Assembly (NCBI GenBank): GCA_001596135.1
Contig: CP014773.1
Location: 2,790,001 to 2,854,000, forward strand
Source: Mucilaginibacter sp. PAMC 26640
GTDB lineage: Bacteria > Bacteroidota > Bacteroidia > Sphingobacteriales > Sphingobacteriaceae
Direction: 5' to 3'
DNA: 64,000 bases
Shown here: piece after piece, positions 1 to 8,100 of the stretch
How the letters are laid out: each line of letters begins with the position of its first letter
How positions within the stretch are numbered: position 1 is the stretch's first letter
The notes under the pieces: model-generated
The model's database searches: none
What the model saw: only the letters and a program-made list of their open reading frames with translations
Told to the model about the DNA's origin: nothing
Made by a program: the position numbers and the translations under genes

Positions 1-146
1 CATCAGGTGCCAGCAAATGCAAAATTAATGTACTTAAATCTTTAAGTATTCACAGCAGCGGCTCATCCGAAGTGGTTTACCGGGGTAATCCATCAAACGT
101 CAGCAATGATAAGTCGGGCTCGTCCTCATTAACCAAGATCGACTGA
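1..146 (+). CDS. C-terminus of a head-GIN domain (DUF2807) protein, partial
   Basis: The frame is open from the window edge to a TGA at 144-146 and encodes 47 visible residues. The Gly/Ser/Asn-rich beta-repeat pattern (SGASK, then SIHSSGSSEVVYRGNP, ending in a Gly-Ser run and LTKID) matches the C-terminal end of the DUF2807 putative auto-transporter adhesin head GIN domain. Such proteins are common secreted or surface beta-solenoid proteins in Bacteroidota. The N-terminus, including any signal peptide, lies outside the window. Function beyond the family assignment is unknown. Confidence 0.6.
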   Translation, partial: SGASKCKINVLKSLSIHSSGSSEVVYRGNPSNVSNDKSGSSSLTKID

Positions 147-158
147 TAAGGTGCTGGC

Positions 159-200
159 CTTGCTGCTATACCTGTTTGGCTTAAACAGGTAAGCAGCAAG
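159..200 (+). terminator. Hairpin after the head-GIN gene
   Basis: CTTGCTGCT and CCTGTTT pair with AAACAGG and AGCAGCAAG around a GGCTT loop, with a small internal bulge. It lies 12 bases after the stop codon. The downstream T-tract is weak, so terminator function is inferred from position and stem strength. Confidence 0.5.
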
Positions 201-252
201 TTTGTACCGTTCAAAAACAAATTGCCTTCCCGGTAAATTCAAAATAAATTCA

Positions 253-260
253 TACTTTTG
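253..260 (+). promoter_or_regulatory. Bacteroidota -7 box for tig
   Basis: TACTTTTG matches the TAnnTTTG -7 consensus and lies 79 bases before the tig start codon. No TTG was found at the expected 19-21 base spacing. The transcript would begin near 265 and include the 271-307 hairpin. Confidence 0.45.
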
Positions 261-270
261 CGCCTCTAAA

Positions 271-307
271 AAGCTGCCATCCGTTTTGATAATGCGCATG
301 GCAGCTT
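271..307 (+). other. Stem-loop in the tig 5' leader
   Basis: AAGCTGCCAT pairs perfectly with ATGGCAGCTT (10 bp) across a 17-base loop. It lies between the -7 box and the tig start codon, so it would form in the leader RNA. It lacks a long U-tract and its role is unknown. Confidence 0.4.
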
Positions 308-338
308 TAGTATAGTTTTAAAATATCCGGTAAAAAAG

Positions 339-1691
339 ATGAATATATCACAGGAAAGAGTTGATGACCTTAACACGGTTGTAAAGATCAATTTAGCCCC
401 GGCTGACTACCAGCCAAGGGTTGAGAAAGTTATTAAAGATCAAGCTAAAAAGGCTAAAATACCAGGGTTCCGCCCCGGGATGGTGCCGTCTGCACATATC
501 AAAAGGATGTATGGCAAAAGCATTTTGGTTGATGAGATTAACAGCATGCTGAGCGATACGCTTAACAAATACCTGGAAGAAGAAAAACTGGAAGTGCTTG
601 GCCAGCCTTTGCCGAAACGCGGCGACGAAAGCAAAGAATATAACTGGGATTTTGCTGACGATTTTGAGTTTAACTACGAAATTGGATTAGCCCCTGAGTT
701 TGCGATTGACTTCACTTCTACCGACAAGCTTACCCAATATGTTATTAAAGTTGACGAAGATACTTTGGCCGAAAGGGTTAAAAATATCCGTCGTGCTTAT
801 GGCAAAATGACAAATCCTGACGTATCGGCAGGTGATGACGTTCTTTATTCCGAATTAACACAGCTTTCTCCGGATGGTAGTGTTTTTGAGGATGGCATTA
901 GTAACACGGCATCAGTTCGTTTAGATCAAATAAAAGATGAGGCGATAAAAGCTTCGTTAATAGGTTTAAAAAAGGGTGATGAAGTAACGCTGGATGTTCA
1001 GGCAGCTTTTGGTAACGACGCAGCTAAGGTTGCAGGTTTATTAAAAATTGATGAAGAAGCAGCGGCTGATTTGAAATCGAACTTTAAACTGACGGTAAAA
1101 AATGTAAACCGTTTGGAAGAAGGCGATTTAAACCAGGAGTTCTTTGACAAATTATTTGGTGAAGGTGTAGTGACTACCGAAGAAGGCTTCAGGGAAAAAA
1201 TTACCGAGGAGCTGGAAGGTATGATGAAGCAGGATAGCGAACGCAAACTGCAGAACGATATCTACAATTATAGCTTAAGCAAGGTAGATTTTAACCTGCC
1301 GGATGAGTTTTTAAAACGCTGGTTGAAAACAACCAACGAAAAACTATCAGACGAAGAGCTGGAAGGTGGTTACAATGATTTTGCAAAAAACCTGAAATGG
1401 ACACTGATTGCAAACAAGATCGTTAGAGATGGCAACATCGATATTAAATACGATGAGGTTTTTGCCTACGCAAAAGCTAGTTTAGATCAGCAGTTCCGTG
1501 CGTACAGCCAGCAATCGCTTCCTGAGGAGCAATTGGCCCAGTACACCGTTCAATACTTGCAAGAGAAAGAAAATGCGAACAAGATTTTTGAAGAAGTTAA
1601 AGCCGTAAAGGTTTTTGATTACATCAAAAGCATTATCACGCTCGACAAAAAAGAGATCCTGTTTACAGATTTTAATAAACTGGAAGACTAA
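339..1691 (+). CDS. tig: Trigger factor, ribosome-associated chaperone
   Basis: 450 residues, the usual trigger factor length. It binds at the ribosomal exit tunnel and shields nascent chains. The ribosome-binding N-terminal domain carries the signature GFRPGMVP at residues 43-50, a variant of the GFRxGKxP loop. A weakly conserved FKBP-type PPIase segment and a helical C-terminal domain follow. The ATG at 339 places the N-terminal domain correctly, and no clear Shine-Dalgarno precedes it, as is usual in this phylum. It heads the classic tig-clpP-clpX order on the same strand. The hairpin at 1731-1752 and a 295-base gap suggest that it is transcribed separately from clpP. Confidence 0.95.
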   Translation: MNISQERVDDLNTVVKINLAPADYQPRVEKVIKDQAKKAKIPGFRPGMVPSAHIKRMYGKSILVDEINSMLSDTLNKYLEEEKLEVLGQPLPKRGDESKEYNWDFADDFEFNYEIGLAPEFAIDFTSTDKLTQYVIKVDEDTLAERVKNIRRAYGKMTNPDVSAGDDVLYSELTQLSPDGSVFEDGISNTASVRLDQIKDEAIKASLIGLKKGDEVTLDVQAAFGNDAAKVAGLLKIDEEAAADLKSNFKLTVKNVNRLEEGDLNQEFFDKLFGEGVVTTEEGFREKITEELEGMMKQDSERKLQNDIYNYSLSKVDFNLPDEFLKRWLKTTNEKLSDEELEGGYNDFAKNLKWTLIANKIVRDGNIDIKYDEVFAYAKASLDQQFRAYSQQSLPEEQLAQYTVQYLQEKENANKIFEEVKAVKVFDYIKSIITLDKKEILFTDFNKLED

Positions 1692-1730
1692 GCATAGCGC
1701 TCTTTAAAATACCCTTTACCAAAAGCATTT

Positions 1731-1752
1731 GCCAAAAGCAGGTGCTTTTGGC
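1731..1752 (+). terminator. Hairpin after tig
   Basis: GCCAAAAGCA and TGCTTTTGGC form a perfect inverted repeat 40 bases after the tig stop. The rest of the gap up to clpP (1753-1986) has a second, looser inverted pair (GTGCCGG at 1789 and CCGGCAC at 1839) and no gene that I can support. Confidence 0.55.
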
Positions 1753-1986
1753 GTTTAGAGCGCAATTTAAATTCAGAGGAGGCGAAAGGTGCCGGAGCGC
1801 GACAGGTATAACGAGCTGTTTTTGTACTTCTTTGCTTCCCGGCACTTCATCCAACTCATAATTATTGAAAAATACAAACGGAGATAATTTTTACTTTACA
1901 AAAACTTTATATCACCAAATCTATTCAACTAACAACTATATTTAAGGCCGTTACCAAAAAGCATTAAATTCTATAAAACAAATATC

Positions 1987-2715
1987 ATGAGCAGTAATAT
2001 CGATAAAAATGAATTCCGTAAATATGCCGTTAAGCATCACCGCTTAAATAGCTTAGCTGTAGATAAATATATAGCAAACATTGACCGCAGCCGCATGCCG
2101 AGCGGTATTTATAACCCAACCGGCATGACGCCTTATATCATTGAAGAGCGCCAGATGAACGTTGCCCAGATGGACGTGTTCTCCCGTTTAATGATGGACC
2201 GGATTATTTTCCTTGGCGACGCCATTTATGATCAAAACGCGAATATTATACAGGCGCAATTGCTTTTCTTGCAATCGGCAGATGCGAAGCGCGATATCCA
2301 GATCTACATCAACTCCCCGGGTGGTTCGGTTTATGCCGGTTTAGGGATCTATGATACCATGCAGTTCATCTCCAACGATGTAGCTACTATTTGTACAGGT
2401 ATGGCTGCATCAATGGGTGCCGTATTACTGTGCGCAGGTACAGCAGGTAAACGTGCAGCATTACCACATTCAAGGGTGATGATTCACCAGCCATCAGGTG
2501 GTGCGCAGGGCCAGCAAAGTGATATCGAGATCACTTACCATGAGATCACTAAGCTGAAAAAAGAACTATACCAGATCATTGCAGATCATAGCGGCGCCTC
2601 TTATGAAAAAGTTTGGGAAGCATCAGACCGTGATTACTGGATGATTGCCGATGAAGCCAAGGAATTTGGTATGGTTGATGAAGTATTAAGAGGGAATATT
2701 AATAAAACAAAATAA
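1987..2715 (+). CDS. clpP: ATP-dependent Clp protease proteolytic subunit ClpP
   Basis: 242 residues, about 45 longer than typical ClpP, with the excess in an N-terminal extension of roughly 40 residues that may be removed by processing. The catalytic triad is visible: Ser142 in GMAASMGAV, His167 in VMIHQPSGG, and Asp216 in SDRDYWM. ClpP forms a tetradecameric cytosolic peptidase chamber fed by ClpX or ClpA. It precedes clpX with a 79-base gap on the same strand, the standard partnership. The ATG at 1987 is the first in-frame ATG, so the extension appears to be translated. Confidence 0.95.
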   Translation: MSSNIDKNEFRKYAVKHHRLNSLAVDKYIANIDRSRMPSGIYNPTGMTPYIIEERQMNVAQMDVFSRLMMDRIIFLGDAIYDQNANIIQAQLLFLQSADAKRDIQIYINSPGGSVYAGLGIYDTMQFISNDVATICTGMAASMGAVLLCAGTAGKRAALPHSRVMIHQPSGGAQGQQSDIEITYHEITKLKKELYQIIADHSGASYEKVWEASDRDYWMIADEAKEFGMVDEVLRGNINKTK

Positions 2716-2794
2716 CGACTGGTACGTATTTCTTGGTAGCCAAGGGCATTGCATTTAAGGTACAAATTGATTATTTTTGATAAAGGGTAAACAG

Positions 2795-4033
2795 ATGAAT
2801 AAGAACAGCAAGGAGATCAGATGCTCGTTTTGCGGGGCAGGTAAGCAGGACTCACTGATGCTGATAGCGGGGTTGGATGCGCATATATGTGATAAGTGCG
2901 TTAACCAGGCTAATGAGATACTGGCAGAAGAGCTTAAAGTGCGTAAAGTAAAAGCTTCTCCGGCCACGCCGTCTGTATTGAAGCCTTACGAGATTAAAAC
3001 CCATTTGGACCAATACATTATTGGGCAGGACGACGCAAAGAAGGTATTGGCTGTATCGGTTTACAACCATTACAAGCGTTTAAACCAAAGGGTTGATAAG
3101 GATGAGGTAGAGATAGAAAAATCAAACATCATTATGGTGGGTGAAACCGGTACAGGTAAAACCCTGCTGGCTAAAACCCTTGCTAAGATTCTTAACGTAC
3201 CTTTTTGTATTTGTGATGCTACGGTTTTAACCGAAGCTGGCTATGTAGGCGAGGATGTTGAAAGCATCCTGACCCGGTTATTGCAAAGTGCAGATTACGA
3301 TGTGGCCACCGCAGAACGTGGTATTGTATATATTGATGAGGTGGATAAAATTGCCCGTAAAAGCGATAATGCCTCCATTACCCGTGATGTAAGCGGTGAA
3401 GGCGTACAACAGGCATTGTTAAAGATCCTGGAGGGCACTATGGTAAATGTACCGCCACAAGGCGGTCGCAAGCATCCCGACCAGAAAATGATCACCGTGA
3501 ACACGAGTAATATCCTGTTTATTTGCGGCGGAGCGTTTGACGGCATCGACAGAAAGATTGCTAACAGGCTGCGTACACAAACGGTTGGTTACAAAATGAA
3601 ACGGGATGACAGCGAAGTAGATATGAAAAATCTATACAAGTACATCACTCCGCAGGATCTGAAATCATTCGGTTTGATCCCGGAACTGATCGGTCGTTTG
3701 CCGGTGCTTACTTATTTGAACCCATTGGATAGGGACGCCTTGCACAATATCCTTACCGAACCTAAAAACTCGTTATTGAAACAATACAAAAAACTGTTTG
3801 AGTATGAAGGCGTGAAACTTGAGTTCGACGTAGATGTGCTGGACTTTATTGTTGATAAGGCGATGGAGTTTAAATTAGGTGCACGTGGCCTGCGTTCGAT
3901 ATGTGAAGCCATCATGATCGATGCGATGTTTGAGTTTCCGTCTAAGAAAGATGTAAAGCGATTAAACGTCACTTTGGACTATGCAATAGAGAAATTTGAG
4001 AAATCTGATCTTAAAAAGTTAAAGGTAGCTTAA
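2795..4033 (+). CDS. clpX: ATP-dependent Clp protease ATP-binding subunit ClpX
   Basis: 412 residues from the ATG at 2795. A TTG six codons upstream is possible, but the ATG begins exactly at the conserved N-terminus. The zinc-binding domain has Cys10, Cys13, Cys32 and Cys35. Walker A is GETGTGKT at 116-123 and Walker B is the VYIDEVDK segment, followed by sensor motifs and the C-terminal ClpB-D2-small-like domain. ClpX unfolds tagged or specific substrates and threads them into ClpP. It is likely co-transcribed with the upstream clpP. Confidence 0.96.
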   Translation: MNKNSKEIRCSFCGAGKQDSLMLIAGLDAHICDKCVNQANEILAEELKVRKVKASPATPSVLKPYEIKTHLDQYIIGQDDAKKVLAVSVYNHYKRLNQRVDKDEVEIEKSNIIMVGETGTGKTLLAKTLAKILNVPFCICDATVLTEAGYVGEDVESILTRLLQSADYDVATAERGIVYIDEVDKIARKSDNASITRDVSGEGVQQALLKILEGTMVNVPPQGGRKHPDQKMITVNTSNILFICGGAFDGIDRKIANRLRTQTVGYKMKRDDSEVDMKNLYKYITPQDLKSFGLIPELIGRLPVLTYLNPLDRDALHNILTEPKNSLLKQYKKLFEYEGVKLEFDVDVLDFIVDKAMEFKLGARGLRSICEAIMIDAMFEFPSKKDVKRLNVTLDYAIEKFEKSDLKKLKVA

Positions 4034-4055
4034 CAATAAATTCGCTTTAAATAGC

Positions 4056-4063
4056 TATATTTG
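4056..4063 (+). promoter_or_regulatory. -7 box for the AMP nucleosidase gene
   Basis: TATATTTG fits TAnnTTTG and lies 23 bases after the clpX stop and 115 before the next ATG. An AAACCC/GGGGTTT inverted pair (4071-4105) would sit at the very start of the transcript. No TTG -33 element is clear. Confidence 0.45.
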
Positions 4064-4177
4064 TATAACAAAACCCGCAGCCCTGGCCATAATCCGCCGG
4101 GGTTTGCTGTATAAAAAGGTTTTTAAACGCCCCCAACGGAATTCGCCAATGGGATAAATATTAGGAGAACTCAAAAA

Positions 4178-5038
4178 ATGAACGAACAACTAGATGTAAA
4201 GAAAGAGGAAACATCAAAAGACGCCAAAAAAGTTAAAGAAGTACAATCGCCCGTAAAGTCCGGGTTAAAAACCAAAGATGCCATTGTTGCCAACTGGCTG
4301 CCGCGCTATACCGGCCGCCCGCTTGATGGGTTTGGCAAATACATTATCCTCACCAATTTTTCCAAATACCTGCAGCTGTTTTCCGAATGGCATGATAACG
4401 CACCCATTATGGGCCTGGATAAGCCGATGCAAAGCGTTACTGCTAACGGTATCACCATTATCAATTTTGGTATGGGCAGCTCGGTTGCAGCTACAGTAAT
4501 GGATCTTTTAACAGCCATTCACCCGGAAGCCGTTATATTCCTCGGCAAATGCGGAGGCTTGAAAAAGAAGAATAACGTAGGTGACCTTATCCTGCCTATA
4601 GCGGCTATCCGCGGCGAAGGTACATCAAACGATTACCTGCCTGCTGAAGTGCCTGCATTGCCGTCCTTTGCCCTGCAGAAAGCCATCTCTACCACCATTC
4701 GTGATTATGGACGCGATTACTGGACCGGCACCTGCTATACCACCAACCGCCGCGTTTGGGAGCATGATAAAGACTTTAAAAAGTATTTAAAAGACCTCCG
4801 CGCCATGGCTATCGATATGGAAACCGCCACAATTTTTACAACGGGCTTCGCCAACAAGATCCCAACCGGCGCATTGCTGCTGGTATCAGATCAGCCGATG
4901 ATCCCGGAAGGTGTAAAAACTGCCGAAAGTGATTCATCCGTTACCGAACAATATGTAGAAACCCACCTGCGTGTAGGGATCGAATCATTGAAACAACTGA
5001 TCAATGGAGGTTTAACGGTGAAGCATTTGAAGTTTTAA
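4178..5038 (+). CDS. amn: AMP nucleosidase, short form
   Basis: 286 residues. The enzyme hydrolyses AMP to adenine and ribose 5-phosphate, in the phosphorylase/nucleosidase superfamily. Family-like motifs are FGMGSSVA, a FLGKCGG turn and the purine-site IDMETATIF segment near residue 212. The protein lacks the large N-terminal regulatory domain of the roughly 480-residue E. coli Amn, as is usual for Bacteroidota homologues. It starts instead with about 35 Lys/Glu-rich residues. The ATG is preceded by AGGAG at 4163-4167 with 10-base spacing, an unusually good Shine-Dalgarno for this genome. It has its own -7 box, so it is probably independent of clpX. Confidence 0.85.
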   Translation: MNEQLDVKKEETSKDAKKVKEVQSPVKSGLKTKDAIVANWLPRYTGRPLDGFGKYIILTNFSKYLQLFSEWHDNAPIMGLDKPMQSVTANGITIINFGMGSSVAATVMDLLTAIHPEAVIFLGKCGGLKKKNNVGDLILPIAAIRGEGTSNDYLPAEVPALPSFALQKAISTTIRDYGRDYWTGTCYTTNRRVWEHDKDFKKYLKDLRAMAIDMETATIFTTGFANKIPTGALLLVSDQPMIPEGVKTAESDSSVTEQYVETHLRVGIESLKQLINGGLTVKHLKF

Positions 5039-5045
5039 AATAAGC

Positions 5046-5139
5046 CGTCATCCCGAATTTATTTCGGGACCCCACAGGACAGGTTGCCGGTAGGCCGTTT
5101 ACCTGTCCTGTGGGATGCTGAAACAAGTTCCGCATGACG
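5046..5139. repeat. Nested palindromic intergenic repeat, 94 bp
   Basis: The outer arms are CGTCAT and ATGACG. Inside are a TCCCGAA/TTCGGGA hairpin and a longer stem, CCCACAGGACAGG with CCTGTCCTGTGGG. It fills the space between two convergent genes and may also act as a bidirectional terminator. The arrangement resembles the GTCATCCCGAA-type small mobile palindromes that are widespread in bacterial genomes. Confidence 0.65.
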
Positions 5140-5151
5140 CCGTTGGTGAAA

Positions 5152-8100
5152 CTAATTTCCAACCACCACCTTCTTCATCCCTTCCCTGCCATAAAACACG
5201 GGGAAATACATCATCTCCGCCTTAGCCGGGTTTAGGTTGTAGTTACCGCTATAACGTGGCATCAGGTTTACGGTGAAAGCGTATTTGCCTTGCTTTAGCT
5301 TGCGGCAAAAGATGCTCACTTTTTCTTTCAAGAATTCGCGGTGTACCTCGTTGTTATCCCATTGCTGGTCCTTGTTTTCGTAAGAACAACCGGCTGGGAT
5401 AGGAATCTCTATCATTACAAAATCGGCATCTGCACGGGCAGTAACCTCGGCTTTTAGCTCCACGGTTTCGCCGCCTTTCAGCGTATTCACCTGTAATCCC
5501 TTTTTCTCGAAGCGGGTATCCACCGTGAAGTCTTTGCTTACCTTTTCCGGCGTGCCGTTCCAGAATTGCTGGTAACCGGTAATGTAAATAGGCAGGCTGC
5601 CGGTTTTACTTAGCGTAATGTTATTGTCTTTAAGCGTAGTGGTGTAAGGAAAAGTAGTTATCGTTGCTTTGGATGCCCCGTTAATAGTAAGCGTAGCAGG
5701 TTTGATTTGCCCGTAGTTTTGCAGCAGATCGGGCAAAATGGTTTCCAGGATCAGTGCCGACTCATAGGTGTTGCGCCATTCGCCCTTTTTACGCTGCTCC
5801 AAAAAGTAGCCGCGGATCTTGGCCAGCACTGCCGGGTGTTTGCCTTCATTTTTAAGAATTTTGTAAGCAAGCACACTCAGCTGAACGGAGTTATCAAAGA
5901 AACGATAATTATCCTCGCCCCAGTAAACATTGCCAAACATGGTGGCTTTACTGATGGTAAGCAAACTGTCCGTTTTAACGGTGAAGCCGATTTCCTGCTT
6001 TAAAAGCAACAGGCGGAAGCGGTTGTAGTCCGCCAGATCGCGCACCTTTCTACTGTTGTATTCTTTCGCAATTACGCCAAGGTATTTCTCATAATTGGCC
6101 TTAGCGCCGAGTTTGTACAGTAATTGCAGGCACACCAGTTTATCCTCACTGTGGTAGCTTTCCATTTGATAGATCAGGTAGTCTGTTAATTTCTGGCTAT
6201 CAATCTGCACGGTGTATCCCATACTTTTGGCATCCAGCAACGCTTCCACAGCATGCAGGCTGATCCAAAGCTCTTCGTTGGAATCTTTCCACCATCCCCA
6301 GGTACCGGTGCTTCTGCGGTTAGCCTGTAGTTTTTTAATAACATCCAATAGGTTCTTTTCATAATTAAAAGTTTCGTCCAGGAAACTTTTGATCCGTTTT
6401 TCAGAGAGCAGACCTTTCAATTTAGAAGCCAGCTGTTCGTTACAGAGATATTTGTAATCCCGCAGTTTGCGGGCTTCTTCAGCCAGTGCGGGCAGGGCAG
6501 AGGCCTCGGCACGGAAAGTTACCGGCCCCATTGAAGGGTCGAATTTTAGGCTGAGGGTGGTGTCCCTATCCAGCGCAGCGAAAATGCCTTTGGTTTCCTG
6601 CACGCCCGGTTTAATTACCGGGATCTTGCGCCGCTCGCCGTCGTAATAACCGTTGTCGCGTATTATGCTGTACTCAAACTCCAGGCTGTCGGTAGCAGAA
6701 GCTGTAATATTTAGTGTGTCAATCTTTGCGTTGCTAATGTTGAGATTACCTTGCTTCAGTATCTTGCCATTGTAGCTGAAAATGCGGTTTACCTTTACAG
6801 GGGTGGCGTTATAATTCATTACTTTACCTATCAAATTCATCTCATCGCCCACCACAGCAAACTGCGGGGCAATAAAATTGGCACTTAACGGCTTAAATGA
6901 TTTTATCTGTTTTTCGGAAAAGCCACTTTGCCGGTTGCCGTTTATACCGATAACGAAAGTGCGCCAGTTGGTAATATCATCAGGGAAAACGCTGGTAAAG
7001 CTGGTTTTGCCATTTTCGTCGGTAGTGAGCTTGGGCTGCCAGTAAGCGTAATCCGCAAAGTTTTTGCGGATGCTATGCACACCTGCGCCAACGGTGGTAT
7101 CGGCAGCAGTAGCGGCTGTTTCTTTAGTTTTGCCTTTGGTACTGATCAATATAACGCCATTAGCTGCTATCGACCCATAAAGCGCCGTTGCGGCAGCAGC
7201 TTTTAGTACGCTAATCTCGCCAATCATATCCGGACTGATGCCCTTCAGATCGGCCACAATTTCCCCGTCTATCACATAAAGCGGTTTCTGATTGCCTGGC
7301 GATGCGTTTCCTCTGATCCTGATTTCCATACCTGCACCTGGTGCCCCTTCGGTAATGGAAACGCCGGCCATCTGGCCCTGCAGCAAATTTTGAATAGTGA
7401 CTGTACTCACCGAGCTTGTCATGTCTTTCTTCCTGGTTGTGCCATAACCTACCACAACAACCTCATTCAAAGATTTGTAACTGGCAAAAAGGTTGATTTG
7501 AAGCGGTTGCCCAATTACAGCATCTATCTCCTTTGTAATAAAGCCGATATAGGTAATAATAAGCTTAGCGTTAGTTGGCGATTTTATCCGGAAGTTTCCG
7601 TGAATATCTGTTTGCGTGCCTATTGATGTGCCCTTAACGCGGATATTTACGCCAACAAGGGGTTCCTTACCATCTTTGTCCGTTACTTTCCCGGTAATTA
7701 GTTGATCAAAAGCTGCTTTATCCAGGTATTTATCGTTGAACGCCTCTTTTAATTTTAGCTGGTCATTTTCAATCTGGTAATCGTAATTATTATAGGTATT
7801 GGAGCTCCGGTTACTGATTATATTGCCTGCAGTTATACTTACCGCATCTTTTGAATGTGCCGGGCGTACCTGGAATTGATAGTGATTAATGCCATTTGTT
7901 CTCACTTCGATATTTTCTTTTACATCGTACGCGTCTCCTTTTAATAGAAAAAATAGCCGGTATTTTCCTGCGGAGAGGCTGCCAAAATCTGTGGTGTTGC
8001 CAGGGTAAATGCGGAGGTAATCCGGGTCGTCGTAACGGTAAATTAGTACATTTTTAATGAGCGTATATTTTTCATTTTTCACCATTAACTGCTCGTAAAC

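Noticed and set aside
1672..1854. 60-residue minus-strand frame after tig
   Set aside because: It contains the tig terminator hairpin and has no recognisable protein features.
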